Source: Pseudoips prasinana
Lineage: Eukaryota; Arthropoda; Insecta; Lepidoptera; Nolidae
Reading direction: 5' to 3'
Assembly (NCBI GenBank): GCA_951640165.1
Contig: OX621257.1
Coordinates: 13,341,201-13,405,200, forward strand
Length of the DNA stretch: 64,000 nucleotides
In this document: one piece after another, positions 1 through 10,985 of the stretch
Position numbering within the stretch: position 1 is the stretch's first letter
Layout: every line of letters starts with the position of its first letter
Made by a program: the position numbers and the translations under genes
The notes under the pieces: model-generated
The model's database searches: none
What the model saw: only the letters and a program-made list of their open reading frames with translations
Told to the model about the DNA's origin: nothing

Positions 1-345
1 ACTATATAAATGCCTATGTGTCATTTGTATATATATACTATATTACTACAAAGTTTTGTTGAGCTGTGTGGTGACAGGGGCGAATATCAGAATATCGTCA
101 CTCCCTCTCATTCCTTGGAGGGCGGAGACGTCAACCCGAAGGAATATCTATCAGAGGACGGGCAGCAACTTCCTTCTGAGAACTATGACCATCTTACTGC
201 GATCGCCAACCCATCTGCTAAGCGTGGTGATTGTGGCATTTCCCCACAAGATGATTCTTGGGAGAGGTTTGTCCAGCAGTGGACTTCTTTCAGCTATGAT
301 GGTGACTACAAAGTTTCATCAAAATCCGTTTGGTAGTTTTGCCTG
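1..345 (-). mobile_element. Helitron remnant split by a retroposon
   Basis: Bases 1-56 and 305-345 together read like the interior of the short Helitrons elsewhere in this window (compare 4002-4178, reverse complement). The segment is interrupted by the retroposon at 57-304, with the 12-bp duplication ACTACAAAGTTT on both sides (45-56 and 305-316). Ends of the Helitron itself are not visible. Confidence 0.6.
57..304 (+). repeat. RTE-derived SINE with perfect target duplication
   Basis: A 248-bp member of a family present at least nine times here. The 5' part reads GCTGTGTGGTGACRG; the middle has CTGCGATCGCCAACCC; the 3' end has GTCCAGCAGTGGACKT followed by a GATGGTG tail. It is flanked by the 12-bp duplication ACTACAAAGTTT. 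The 3' end resembles that of lepidopteran RTE-type LINEs, whose machinery probably moved it (inference). The short open frames across it are not genes. Confidence 0.7.
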
Positions 346-832
346 AAAGAGTACCAAACGTCCATACATTTATATATCCATACAAAAAACTTTATTTTGT
401 GTATAGAATGGAACGAAACGGCCTCGACTGTAGTGTTTTTTTCAAGTTAAACATCACATATGTACTTTTCTAGGACCTTTCAATTGACGATGACAAACTA
501 TTTAAAAGTTGTATTATTTCCTGAACTGTGTCGACTTTTACAACATGGGTGTGTAAAAGTTTTCCTTAACGGAAATGTTTACCCGTATTACTTACTTACT
601 AATGTATGGGCTGTGGTTAACATAGTGTCAGAGTTGTTCGAACCTGCGAGGCAGTGAAAAAACCATTCACAAGAGCGTGTGTCGCAACAGCGGCATTCGA
701 AACAATATATGACACCCGGTCGGCAAACAGAAAGACATCTGGGGCATCAATCCCCCCCAAGCGTCACAATCGGCATCAATACTACATATGTGGTGGACAG
801 AAAGCTCGTTGCTGACGAATTTATATTAAAAA
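346..832. other. No recognised feature
   Basis: Mixed-composition sequence with no coding frame I trust and no known repeat. A 65-codon frame at 460-657 has no recognisable domain and no codon signal I would rely on. Confidence 0.5.
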
Positions 833-1155
833 CTAGCAGTGCCCCGCGGTTTTACCCGCGTTAAACTTTATAAATTATTATAGCTCCTCCCCGTAGGTGA
901 TAGCGTGATAATATGAAGCCTATATGTTGACCCGACCTCTTAGTAATATTCATGCAAAATTTAAAGTAAATCCATGGAGTAGGTACTTTTTGAGTTTAGC
1001 CCGGACATACATACAGACAAACCGACAAACAGACAAAAATTCTAACAACTGTATTTTTGGCTTCGCTATCGCTTGTAGATCACGCCCCAAGTATCCTTTA
1101 AAAAAATATTCAATGTACAGTTTGGACTTTCCTACGATTTTATTATATGTATAGA
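833..1155 (-). mobile_element. Non-autonomous Helitron, long-5'-end subfamily
   Basis: On the minus strand it starts TCTATACATATAATAAAATC and ends in a small GC hairpin (CGCGGGTAAAACCGCG) plus CTAG. It sits between an A (832) and a T (1156), the expected Helitron A|T insertion site. About 323 bp, no coding capacity. Close relatives lie at 24742-25038 and 49933-50243. Confidence 0.85.
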
Positions 1156-1496
1156 TAAGATAGATAAATGTATTGTAATCTAGTGTAAAAATCAATTCTT
1201 TGGTAAAAATATACAAATTAATTGAACAGGCTGAGGTATCTCAGTAAATAAATTTTGCACACCGAAATTCCCCATAGACCAATTGTTTTCACTCATGAAA
1301 TCTCTAAAACATCTCCCGGAATACTTTTAATAAAATAAAATATCACGTAGAATTCTGTTAGACTGCGACTATAAATTAAATTATATAATGTACATTTTCG
1401 TTATTTTTTATTATGCATGAACTTGGCAAATAAGCATTTGATCCCTATAAAGCAGTGGTTATGTAGTAGAGAGCAGATATATCATATATACATAAA
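1156..1496. other. No recognised feature
   Basis: AT-rich DNA between a Helitron and the mariner element; nothing coding or repetitive was recognised. Confidence 0.5.
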
Positions 1497-1498
1497 TA

Positions 1499-2786
1499 TT
1501 AGGTCTTTACCTATGAAATTGCCGTTCTGCAGTACTGGCCATTTCAAATCAAAATAATTTTTGTTTGGCTAAGAATTCTAATTTCGAATTAATTTTATTT
1601 TAAAAACATGGATTCTTTTTTCCAAAAGTAGTCATTTCTTTATTGATTAGTGTTACATTTTCATCGCATTTCAATCTTTTTCGTCATCATGGATACGTTA
1701 AAAATTCGAGTAATTATGGAATATGAGTACCGTCGTGGCAGCAACGCGGCACAAGCGGCACGCAACATCAACGACGTTTACGGAGCTAACACTACAAACC
1801 AACGCACCACCTGTTATTGGTTTGCTCGCTTCCGTTCTGGAAATTTCGACCTGAAAAATGAACCTCGCGGTCGTCCGAAGACTTTGGTCGACAATGACGA
1901 ATTAAAGGCGGTTGTGGAAGCTGATGATACACAATCTACGGCTGAATTAGCAGCAGCTTTCGACGTTAGCGTCAAAACAATATTGGTCCATTTGCGTCAA
2001 ATTGGCAAGGTAAAAAAGCTTGACAAATGGGTGCCCCACGAACTCAATGATCGCCAGCGCGAAGTACGCGTCGAGACGTGCCTTGCACTGCTCAACAGAC
2101 ACACAAATGAAGGAATTTTGAACCGCATTGTTACCTGCGATGAAAAATGGATTCTGTTTGATAACCGCAAGCGCTCAGCAAGTTGGTTGGATCCTGGTTC
2201 AGCACCTAAACAATGCCCTAAACGAAAACTTACCCCTAGAAAAGTGATGGTCACTGTTTGGTGGTCTAGCGCCGGTGTGATTCATCACAGCTTCTTACCA
2301 AACGGGGTGAGCATTACTGCAGATGTGTACTGTGAAGAACTGAGCACAATGATGGAGAAGCTGGCGCATCTCCAACCAGCATTGGTCAATCGCTCGTCTC
2401 CGCTGCTCCTGCACGACAACGCGCGCCCTCATACTGCACAGCAGACGGTCTCCAAGTTGCAAGAACTGGGGTTGGAAGCTCTCCGTCATCCGCCCTACTC
2501 ACCAGACCTTGCGCCTACAGACTACTACTTTTTCCAGAATTTGGATAACTTCTTGGCGGGAAAAAAATTCAATACCCGAGAGGCAGTACAAAATGCCTTT
2601 GAAGAATTTGTTGCCTCCCGTCCAGCTGATTTCTTTAAGAAGGGCATCAATAAACTGCCACTGCGATGGCAAAGATGCATTGATTGCATGGGTGATTACT
2701 TCGATTAATACAAATAAAAAAATTCATGAAAAAAATTCGTTTAAATTTTTTCATACAAAACGGCAATTTCATAGGTAAAGACCTAT
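1499..2786 (+). mobile_element. mariner DNA transposon, apparently complete
   Basis: A 1288-bp element flanked by TA on both sides (1497-1498 and 2787-2788), the canonical mariner target duplication. The terminal inverted repeats are identical over 27 bp (1500-1526 and 2759-2785, beginning TAGGTCTTTACCTATGAAAT). Length, ends, target site and a single uninterrupted transposase frame all match the family. Identical ends and an open frame suggest a comparatively recent insertion. Confidence 0.95.
1689..2708 (+). CDS. mariner transposase (DD34D)
   Basis: A 339-aa cut-and-paste transposase that binds the terminal repeats and moves the element in the nucleus. The in-frame ATG at 1650 lies upstream; I prefer the ATG at 1689, which gives the usual mariner length (about 340-350 aa). 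The N-terminal third carries the helix-turn-helix DNA-binding region and the linker WVPHEL. The catalytic core shows CDEKW, then HDNARPH, then YSPDLAPTDY; the second and third aspartates are separated by 34 residues, the DD34D signature. No stop or frameshift interrupts it. An AATAAA lies just after the stop (about 2713). Unusual: the helix-turn-helix segment reads TTCYWFARF where related proteins usually have basic residues before WF, so activity is not assured. Confidence 0.95.
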   Translation: MDTLKIRVIMEYEYRRGSNAAQAARNINDVYGANTTNQRTTCYWFARFRSGNFDLKNEPRGRPKTLVDNDELKAVVEADDTQSTAELAAAFDVSVKTILVHLRQIGKVKKLDKWVPHELNDRQREVRVETCLALLNRHTNEGILNRIVTCDEKWILFDNRKRSASWLDPGSAPKQCPKRKLTPRKVMVTVWWSSAGVIHHSFLPNGVSITADVYCEELSTMMEKLAHLQPALVNRSSPLLLHDNARPHTAQQTVSKLQELGLEALRHPPYSPDLAPTDYYFFQNLDNFLAGKKFNTREAVQNAFEEFVASRPADFFKKGINKLPLRWQRCIDCMGDYFD

Positions 2787-2988
2787 TATATATGAGATAG
2801 GTATATGTATACCTGATCAAATATTGCCTGTAATCATGTATTATGTATGCTGAATTGAAGTAAATAGTTTTTATTATTCTATTCTGTTATGGTCAATTTA
2901 TATATCTATATGTATGTATATGTGAGTGTTTAGCTATTTGGTTGCTATTTAGCTATTTTCATAGAACTTGTAAATAGGTAGGCACCAG
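2787..2988. other. No recognised feature
   Basis: AT-rich flank of the mariner element. Confidence 0.5.
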
Positions 2989-3110
2989 TCTGTTTGTGGC
3001 GCAGTTACTGTGCCTCACTGGCAGGATTCGGCAATAGGGGGCAATCTAGAGCCCTTCCAGGGTACGTGCCCCGACCATCGGGAATATGGCCCCTGACTTA
3101 ATAAAAAAAA
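2989..3110 (+). repeat. Fragment of interspersed repeat also seen near 55.65 kb
   Basis: The stretch containing GTTTGTGGCGCAGTTACTGT and AGGGTACGTGCCCCGACCAT matches, in reverse, 55650-55860. It ends in an A-rich tail (about 3099-3109). Imperfect copies of AGGTAGGCACCA flank it (AGGTAGGTATCA on the right), a possible decayed target duplication, so it was probably retroposed. Confidence 0.5.
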
Positions 3111-3470
3111 GGTAGGTATCAATCTAAATCCAATCCAATCTGTTACACAAAGGCCTTCTCCAAAAACTAAGGTAAAAGCTTGGTATACATTTTTATTTAA
3201 CTTTCATTTAACTGTTTCAATAAATAACTTCTCAATTTCTACATTCTAGTTAATATTACTACGTACCTTTATAAAATGATTTTCATTAAATCTGTTTTCA
3301 TTAATGAACAACTTCAAAGAATACCTGTTGCGGCAAATATTAAGTATGAACTTACAATTTCATAAAATATTTTAATTTTAACGTTGAATATTTTCCTTCA
3401 GCTTTTATTGAAGTCGAAACATGACGGGTATGGACGAATAAATAAACTGATAACGATATTACAGGATTTC
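3111..3470. other. No recognised feature
   Basis: AT-rich, no coding frame and no repeat recognised. Confidence 0.5.
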
Positions 3471-3474
3471 CTGT

Positions 3475-3650
3475 TTGTCTAATGATTAGTAAGCCAAACT
3501 GCTTAGCCAGTGGTCGTGGGTCCGATCCTTACCTAGGACAGCTTCCTTGTAACCTGCCGTAGGTTTCTCTTGGCGCCTGATGGAAGTAGCCCCGGGAACG
3601 CGGGTATGCTGCTCCAGTGCTTCCATTTTGCGCCGCGTTTACGTAATATC
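3475..3650 (+). repeat. tRNA-headed SINE fused to repeat fragment
   Basis: The first 65 bases look like a decayed tRNA-derived SINE head (box-B-like GGGTCCGATCC near 3520). The rest (CGCCTGATGGAAGTAGCCCC, then TTTTGCGCC) resembles the plus strand of 55680-55755. Confidence 0.45.
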
Positions 3651-3826
3651 AATAATTAATTTTAAACTAACCAAAATCACTACACAGTTCTATAATGAAT
3701 AACTGTGAAGTAATTTAGACACGTCGTAAATTTATTTCAATTGTTTATTATGTAGTATATACCCAAGAGTATCTTTATTTAAATGCTCTGTACACCGGAA
3801 AATACCCGTGACTGTTTACTTTCTCT
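3651..3826. other. No recognised feature
   Basis: AT-rich spacer. Confidence 0.4.
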
Positions 3827-3958
3827 TTTTTTTTCTAAGTAGGTTGTCTGGAAGAGATCACATTTTAGTGATAAGGCCGCCATTGTACTGTTCTTTGTAA
3901 TGTGAATTGTTCTTGTACAGATTAATTATTTGGTGCTCAATAAGGAGTTAAATAATAA
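3827..3958 (+). repeat. LINE/SINE 3' end of the GCGATAAGACCGCC type
   Basis: It contains GGTTGTCTGGAAGAGATCAC and GTGATAAGGCCGCC, then T-rich sequence. Similar 3' ends occur at 30839-30968 and near 34086. This motif is common at retroposon 3' ends in Lepidoptera (recognition only). Confidence 0.55.
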
Positions 3959-4001
3959 TAATCCTGAAAATCTAATTAACTAACCAAACAACACAAAATT
4001 A

Positions 4002-4178
4002 TCACACTAATATTATAAAGGCGAAAGTGTGTGAGTGTGTATGATTGTTACGTCTTCACACAAAAACTACCGAACGGATTATGATGAAACTTTGTAGTAA
4101 TATAGCTTATATATCTGAATAACATATAGGCTATAATTTATAAAGTTTAACGCGGGTATAACCGCGGGGCACAGCTAG
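4002..4178 (+). mobile_element. Short non-autonomous Helitron
   Basis: 5' end TCACACTAATATTATAAAGG; 3' end CGCGGGTATAACCGCG hairpin then CTAG; inserted between A (4001) and T (4179). 177 bp, non-coding. It shares the 3' end with the longer Helitrons here but has a different 5' end. Confidence 0.85.
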
Positions 4179-4276
4179 TTATATATTAAAGCAATATCAT
4201 ATATTTTTATATCAAAGTTAAGTAAGTCAGCTGTCAAAGTAACTACGATCACCTGAGTGAGATTATTAAAAAAAAA

Positions 4277-4487
4277 GACAACGCCCGCACTAGGTAATTT
4301 AATCCCTGTGTCGCGGAGTACTTTACAAACATATTATTATAATGGACGTACACAAATGACATTTAGACTCTGAACAACTATTTATGGGTGTAACTATTTA
4401 GTGGTCCAGCGCGGGACTCGAACCCGCGACACGTAGTGGCGAGGCGACTGTCTTAGCAGCTGCGCCACACGCGCAGTCCAAAGTTGT
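4277..4487 (-). repeat. tRNA-derived SINE, family C
   Basis: On the minus strand the tRNA-like head reads GTGTGGCGCAGCTGCTAAGA with box B GGGTTCGAGTCCC (around 4405-4480). The 3' end (AGTGCGGGCGTTGTC) is at 4277. The head could pass for a tRNA, but the conserved body and repeated copies (27424, 29845, 34370) make it a SINE. Confidence 0.75.
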
Positions 4488-4745
4488 GCATTCAAAGTTT
4501 AGTAAGGGAAAAGCGATTGAGTTGACTGTTTACAGAATAGCCTCGCAGCCTAATAACAAGACGTCCCTTGTTCCGTCCAATCTTGAACACAGGTATGAAT
4601 AACGAGCTAGTACAGATGCGTGTACCTAACAATATACCTAGTATCTATTGTATTTGCATGAATAGATTGCTATTCAGATCAGTGTCTTAATTAATGCATA
4701 CGTCGTGGATGATCTATATATATATATCTATATATATGAATGTTG
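4488..4745. other. No recognised feature; TA-rich run
   Basis: Nothing recognised apart from the TATATATA-rich run at about 4712-4737. Confidence 0.5.
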
Positions 4746-4746
4746 A

Positions 4747-4968
4747 TTGCTGTGTGGTGGCGGCACATATCAAAATATCATCACCCCATCTCATCCCGTG
4801 GGGGACGTAGAAGTCAATCCGAGGGAATACCTATCAGAGGACGATCTTACTGCGATCGGCAACCCGTCTGCCAAGCGTGGCAATTATGACACATCCCTCA
4901 AGATGCCTCTTGGGGGAGGCTTGTCCTGCGTTGGACCTTTTTCAGCTGTAATGATGAGCATATGAATG
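4747..4968 (+). repeat. RTE-derived SINE copy
   Basis: Same family as 57-304: GCTGTGTGGTGGCGGCACAT at the 5' end, the CTGCGATCGGCAACCC core, and a GTAATGATGAG tail. Internally shortened. The 72-codon frame across it is not a gene. Confidence 0.7.
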
Positions 4969-5305
4969 GATTACCTATATTTACGGATTTATGAAATCAG
5001 AATATGCTGTGATCTTTTAGTAGATCAATTTATGATTGACTTGTCAGAATATCATTTTCAGATCATAATATAAAATGTTCAAATCTCACCGTCTCGTTGA
5101 GCTGACACACACCATATATAGAATTAGTAATATTTACCTTTTACTAATTGACACTCACTAACTTATAGGTTTTTTTAATACTACTGTAATTAAGCCAAGC
5201 CAAGGCTTGAAAGTCTCTGACACCAGGAAAACCATGGCTCATAGGAATTAATGCAGCATTTTATCGAAGCAAATTCGTGTGTTTTATTATTCTTCTAACG
5301 TGCAA
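4969..5305. other. No recognised feature
   Basis: AT-rich, no frame or repeat recognised. Confidence 0.4.
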
Positions 5306-5306
5306 C

Positions 5307-5905
5307 TGCCTGCTTCATTGGTCTAGAGGTAGCGTGTTCAACGATGGTTTATGGTTCAAATCCTGGGTTGGACCAAGGAACGTTATTTATTTATTTTTTA
5401 TTATTTATTGAAACCACAAACAAGTTTACAATCATCATTAAATAAAGCTTAAATTATACAATATTACTTACAGTAAACTCAACATTGCTAGTCATCTAAA
5501 ACATAAAAGAATTACAAATGGTGAACCTGTGTTACAATTTTAGATTCCTATGAAATTATCAAATGAAATATTCTTTTTACTGTTAAGTGAATCTAGAATA
5601 TACGTATTTTCAAATATATATATGATATAGTTATATAGGTTAATATTTATGTGATGTGTGAGCGTGGACAATTATATATATATATATATGTATATATATT
5701 TTATGTGCGTGTGATAGTAGATGTTTATATTTGTAATTTACGACACTCAGTAGGAGGTCGGATTCTGAAAGTCGGCGGTGGTAGACGCTCGTGCCTTGAA
5801 GAGAACGTAAAGTTGTCGCTTTATCTCCGGTCATGTTAGAAAACAGTCTTATTGGATTATGACTGTGTGGATACAGAAAGTGCACAAATGTTTGCTGCAC
5901 ACGTA
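5307..5905 (+). repeat. SINE family B copy split by AT-rich insert
   Basis: The tRNA-like head (GGTCTAGAGGTAGCGTGTTC, about 5320) lies at 5307-5383 and a decayed body at about 5740-5905 (GAAAGTCGGCGGTGG, then GAACGTAAAGTTGTCGC). Between them lies AT-rich sequence starting with TTATTTATTTTTTATTATTT, which looks like a reversed LINE 3' tail. The TA microsatellite at about 5672-5698 is inside the insert. Confidence 0.5.
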
Positions 5906-6404
5906 CACTAAAAAAAATCCTAGGTATTGTAACTAACCATACTGGCTCGTCACGTTGAGATCATTCGCTTATCCTTCGTCCAGCTAATCGTACTGTAATT
6001 TAGCTGGCGTGTTGCAAAATATATTTTAAATGAAACAAAATATAACAACTGATTTAATGTATTTTAATTCGTATTATGCCTGATTATCAAATTTAGACTA
6101 ATCGATGCAAATAAGTGTGAAACAAGCTTAACATTAGTTCAAATACCGTAATAATTTACATATAGGGACATCACTAGATACTATAAAGATTAGTCCCTTC
6201 TCTAATCTTGAAATCGACCAATGGGAACAATTATAGAATTACCGGGAAAAATGATTGTTTCACAAAACAGCTACTTATTATTCATATACAATAATGGATA
6301 ATGCATTAATAAATGTATATGTGTAATATAATACTAACTGTCGTTTTGATAGAAGATTAACTATTTATTTTTATGTGATTATGCAGATTACATTTATTTA
6401 ATTA
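5906..6404. other. No recognised feature
   Basis: AT-rich; no frame or repeat recognised. Confidence 0.4.
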
Positions 6405-6674
6405 ATGAGACTGACCGGAAGTGTCGTTATTGACGACGCATTTTGGCAATATGGAGAACTGTCAAGGGAATGGCGGCGCTTGGCGCCAGACGCTAACGAT
6501 AAAAAAAGTTGTTTCAGAAGTTTTGAGTGTGGTTTCAGGAGTCCTATAGAAGATTTAGAAGCGAGCGTCGTTCCTGGTGTAATTAGAGTGGAAGATCTGC
6601 TGAATATTGGTTGTATCATTTGTTTTAAAGGAGAGATAATGAAAGAAGCGTCATCTCGTGTTGGTAAGCTTTGA
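6405..6674 (+). other. Unassigned 89-codon open frame
   Basis: An open frame with higher GC than its surroundings, no domain I recognise, and an overlapping open frame on the other strand (6398-6619). It could be a LINE fragment, a retrocopy or a chance frame. I cannot assign a function. Confidence 0.25.
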
Positions 6675-9519
6675 ACACAGGTGAGGCTTTGTTACTTTTA
6701 TTTAAAGTATTACATTATTACGAATGCTCGATAATTTTAGTTGAGTCTAGATGCTAGAACAATTCTATTCTCATTCACGGATATGTTGGGGTGGATGGGA
6801 ATGATGTCCCAAAGTTTGTATTACTTATGTATTTATAAGACAAATACTTTAAAACTAATTCTATGTTTAAACTAACTAGACGATAGAACCAGAATTGTAT
6901 CTATTATTGAATGAAAGCTATCAATGTTAGATAGTAATTAATATAATAACTTCTAATTAAAAGTACCTGAGTTATTAACTGGGTTAATAGTAGGTAATCC
7001 TTTATAACCATTTAACTAATGTATAGTCTTTGGTTCAGAGGTTGATCTTGAATATGAGTACATCAGTGGAAGAGAAAACTGATGTCTTGTGTGCTTAAGA
7101 CCGGTCACCGACAGTCTTATTTAGTTCTCTATGAAAGATAGTAGAGGCTATTCTACAACAGCAAACATGATGTGCTTGTGTTTATGATTAACATAAAATA
7201 TTATATGTTCTATAATGATGTCTTGGTACTTAAGGCCGGCCTCCAAGCAGTCTTAAAGGGTCTATGGAAGATTAAGTAGAACCTTTACAAAAGTTCCAAT
7301 GATGTTATTATGCAACATCTCTACCTACCATGTTGAAGATCAAGAGATCATTGATTTTTGACAAGAATCACAAATGATTTAATAACACACCTTCAAAGTA
7401 TTGATTTTACTAATATTGACTCAGTTAATAGTCATATAAGTGGTTCCAATTAGAATCATATTCAGATTTTCTTACTGATATTGAATGCTTTCATATCAAG
7501 CAGTCATTACTTGGGTAATGAATACAAAAAACTAAATCCTCACAAGTGATACAAGATAGTATTACTTATACAATTGATGTTGAAGTTCAAGAATTGTTGA
7601 ACCTTGACAGGAATGCGAAGTTCCTTGAGCAGATGACTCAAATAATAATAATACAATGATGAAGTATTATTATGGGTTGACTTTGTTAACAGTCAAACCA
7701 GTGGTTGCGATTAGAACCATTTTCAAATTAACTTGCTTATATTGAATAAGCTTTCTGAAGATATTACAACATTGGTGAATCCAAGAAGTACTTATGAAAA
7801 ATTAAGGCTTCTGTGTTATTACATAAGGTTAATTATAAATATTATCCATATATAAATGTTTTCCTTGATATAATATATATATATATATCATGAACTAGAG
7901 TCATATATATTTTTGTAATAAATAAGTAAAGGTAAGGGTAGTCAAAAGATTAAGCCCTCTCATGTCTCTTGTTTTCAAAGGACTTTGACTAAGACTAACA
8001 ACCCACACAGACCTTCTGTAATTAAAATAAAAGAGTACCTCTATAAGGACATTTGTCAGTCCAAAGGCGGAGAAAGTCTTGACCCTATGGAGCGAGTACC
8101 ATAGCCGCAAATAAAATAATATTGAATATTATGATATTCTAGTATAATCTACAAACAAGCTAGAATAATCTAGAAAAAATATAAAGTCAATCTCAACAAT
8201 ATTTTAAGGAAAACATATACTATGGCTGAATTAAACTATTATATTTCAAGATGTGTGAATTAAAACAACCAATTCATTTAGGAAACATACATATAATCTA
8301 ATTAGACAATATCAACAAGACATTCATTCAATAGGACTTATCAAATAACATATTATCTCCTTAAGAAAATAAGTTATACTCCAATAAGAAGTAGTGAAAA
8401 CTTTATGTTTATCAAAGAAATTATAGAATTAAAACAACATATTTATGGTTGTATATATTGAAATAAAGTTCTAATAAGATTTTAGATAACATTATGGTAA
8501 TTAATTTAGGGTAAACTAGGCTTCATTAGTTCTGTCACTCTTGTACAATTACCTCAAGTTTAGAAAGTTTATTTATGATTAGGATAAAGTTCATTCAGGT
8601 TTGATTGGTTTGTTCTCCTTTTCAAAAAGTTCTTGGATTACTATATGCAACATAGGTTCCTACCATACTAGACGAATCACTGGCCAATTTAAATCAACTT
8701 GTTTCAATCAAATCCAGCAGGATTATAAATTCATGATTTAAGTTAAGAAAATTTAGGATCATAATAGTATTAAGGAGTATTCCTTATTAGACACATAAGA
8801 GTTAGATTCAGTTAGATACTAAATTGTATCCTGTTAGTTAGGATGACCAGGTATAGCGATAGGGAACACTTCAAATAAGGGGAATTAGAACATGGGGGGT
8901 AGGGTGGCGAGGTACAGTATGGGGTATACAACAGATTGCCCGCCGCGCGCCGCAGCCAAAATTAGGTCAGCGCATTATTATAAATATTAAAACATGTTCA
9001 AAGACTTTTTACGGCATTATCGTAGTAACATCCAATTTAAATCTCTTTAAGTTTGTGTTTTATAGAATAAGATATGACTAGTCTATCGGCCTACTGGTTG
9101 TGTGATGAGCATGATAGTTTGCCCTGTGTCTGAATGTAATTACAACATGTAACGTAATTAACGCACACCCTCAAACACCCCAATTAGAATATTATGTTGT
9201 AATCATTATACATACACTGAATTTTTAATTTAACATGTATATGCATTGCTATTTACTAAATTCGTTTCTTGGAATAAAGTTTATTTTTCTTTATTTTGTA
9301 TTGAATGATGGAATTTGTATGAATACAAATAAAACTGAGATTTTAAGTCTTATTACTTTGACTTACGGTCCATTTCAATTTGTTTTGGCTGTACAGGGTT
9401 AACAAATTATTTTGGAAAAAAATTACCTATATTAAAAATGATATAAATAGATTCAGTAAACGATTCTGAACAAACTATTTTCAGGATGTGCGTTAATTAA
9501 GTTACATATTGTATTCGAG
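6675..9519. other. Long AT-rich stretch with a degenerate direct repeat
   Basis: No coding frame and few recognisable transposons. Two segments about 245 bp apart resemble each other: ATGTTGAAGATCAAG at about 7332 and ATGTTGAAGTTCAAG at about 7577, with matching stretches such as GACTCAGTTAATAGTCA against GACTTTGTTAACAGTCA. Further similarity is seen between 7080-7170 and 7210-7300. A TA run lies at about 7869-7890. A GC-richer patch near 8880-8960 has no assignment. Confidence 0.45.
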
Positions 9520-9885
9520 TGTATTTAGAAATATATATAAATATGTTTTACCATTGTCTGGTTGCCATAGTTCAGGAACTGTCTAAGTAAGTATTTATTT
9601 CGTTTAAAAACGTGGTACAGACGTCAGCACATCAAGCTACCCCAATCTGGCAAATTTCCGCAATTAAAAGTGAACCTTATGCTTTTGTCATAAAATTGAA
9701 AATCGATAAAAGAAGTTTGACAGATTGGGGTAGCTGGATGTGCTGGCGTCTGTACATACAGGATTGTTACATAACTTTTAGGTTCACAAATTTTGTCTAC
9801 AGACAGAGACATAGGTACGACATTTTTTGACATGTAGACTTAATAACTATTCTGGGATCAGATGGCAGTGCGTTAACTCTTCTCG
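9520..9885 (+). repeat. SINE family A body split by a MITE
   Basis: TTGTCTGGTTGCCATAG at about 9554 and TGGGATCAGATGGCAGTGCG at about 9852 are consecutive motifs of the family A body seen at 11283-11497. The 141-bp MITE at 9615-9755 lies between them. Confidence 0.45.
9615..9755. mobile_element. 141-bp hairpin MITE
   Basis: Terminal inverted repeats of about 45 bp beginning GTACAGACGYCAGCACATC and continuing AGCTACCCCAATCTG. No coding capacity; open frames on both strands are by-products of the palindrome. Full copies at 15223, 20389 and 47227, partial ones at 24190 and 56222. Confidence 0.9.
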
Positions 9886-10659
9886 GTTATAGCGTATTTT
9901 AATAATTAGATCTTATAATAAAACACTATAGAGTTTAACATGAATCGGTAACTATTATACCTTTTCCCGATTAAAGGTTTACTGTCTAAGTATCTCATAC
10001 TTATTTATTATTTTATTTTATGTATAGAACGCCCAAAAACATACTATAAAGTAGGTAAGTTAAATCTATATTCTTTAGGAAAGCCGGTAGTCGCACGTAG
10101 AACATCCAATCGTTTTCAAGTCGCCGCAGGCAATAGAAACGTTGTGGGTCAAATGCAAGTAAACAAAATCAGTCTGCACAAACCTGCGACCGATACCTTA
10201 GAGTGTAGATATATGGTTTCCAATGCTTTTGCTAGGACTTTAGGATCAGGCTTATCAGCCCAGACTGCGGGCCGATAGGGAGTGCTGCCATCACGGGCCC
10301 GAATCTAGACAGCTCATACAGGCCCAGACCAAGACTAGGAGCTTACCGGCTAAGACACCGAACATCGCGATAGCGATCGGCATTCAAATAAAGAAACGAT
10401 CGATTCCGGACCATAAATGACGTCACATGTGCTCATGTAAGCCGATTTAACGATTGATAAATAATAATAAATATAGGTTAAAAATTACTTTTTAACATTT
10501 TTAACCTTTATTTATTTAAACGCCGATCTTTATCCTTGTGGCCTTAATGAAGAGATTGAGTGGAAATTATATTATTTTCAACTTTTTTAAATATTGTCCA
10601 GGTAATGACATGTCTTAGTTTGTACTCATGCAAAAGAACCGCAAGCTTCTTTATTAGTA
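9886..10659. other. No recognised feature
   Basis: Mixed composition. The 10081-10390 part is GC-richer but shows no frame or repeat I recognise. Confidence 0.4.
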
Positions 10660-10985
10660 TAAAATAGGATGGCTAACGAGCAAGGGGGCACCTGATGGTC
10701 AGTGATCACCGCCGCCCATGGACAATCGCAAGACCAGAGGAGTAACAAGTGCGTTACTGGCCTTCAAAAAAAGTATAGGCTCGCTTCTTGAAGGTTACGA
10801 AGGTTGTCAGGTCCGCAGTTAAATGATTCCACAGCTCTGTGCGCGGCAAAAGTTTCATTAAAATGCACGATGGTAGATGAACATCCAGGTGATAAGGATG
10901 AAATTTCCAAATTTTATGCAAAATATGCTGGCGGTTCCATGTTTTGCACCACTAAACTAATTAAAACATCACTACAAACATCTCT
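10660..10985. repeat. Interspersed lepidopteran repeat (GTGATCACCGCCGCCC type)
   Basis: It contains ACGAGCAAGGGGGCACCTGA, GTGATCACCGCCGCCCATGG and, downstream, CACGATGGTAGATGAACATC. A fragment lies in the opposite orientation at 53290-53387. I recognise it as a common lepidopteran repeat but cannot name the parent element. Confidence 0.55.

Noticed and set aside
460..864. Short open frames of 61-65 codons
   Set aside because: No domain, no support from composition, within the range expected by chance.
7901..8110. 69-codon minus-strand frame
   Set aside because: AT-rich region, no domain and no repeat support.
9612..9833. Open frames on both strands across a MITE
   Set aside because: They mirror each other because the DNA is a palindrome. 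The same applies at 15037-15357, 20284-20577 and 47095-47492.
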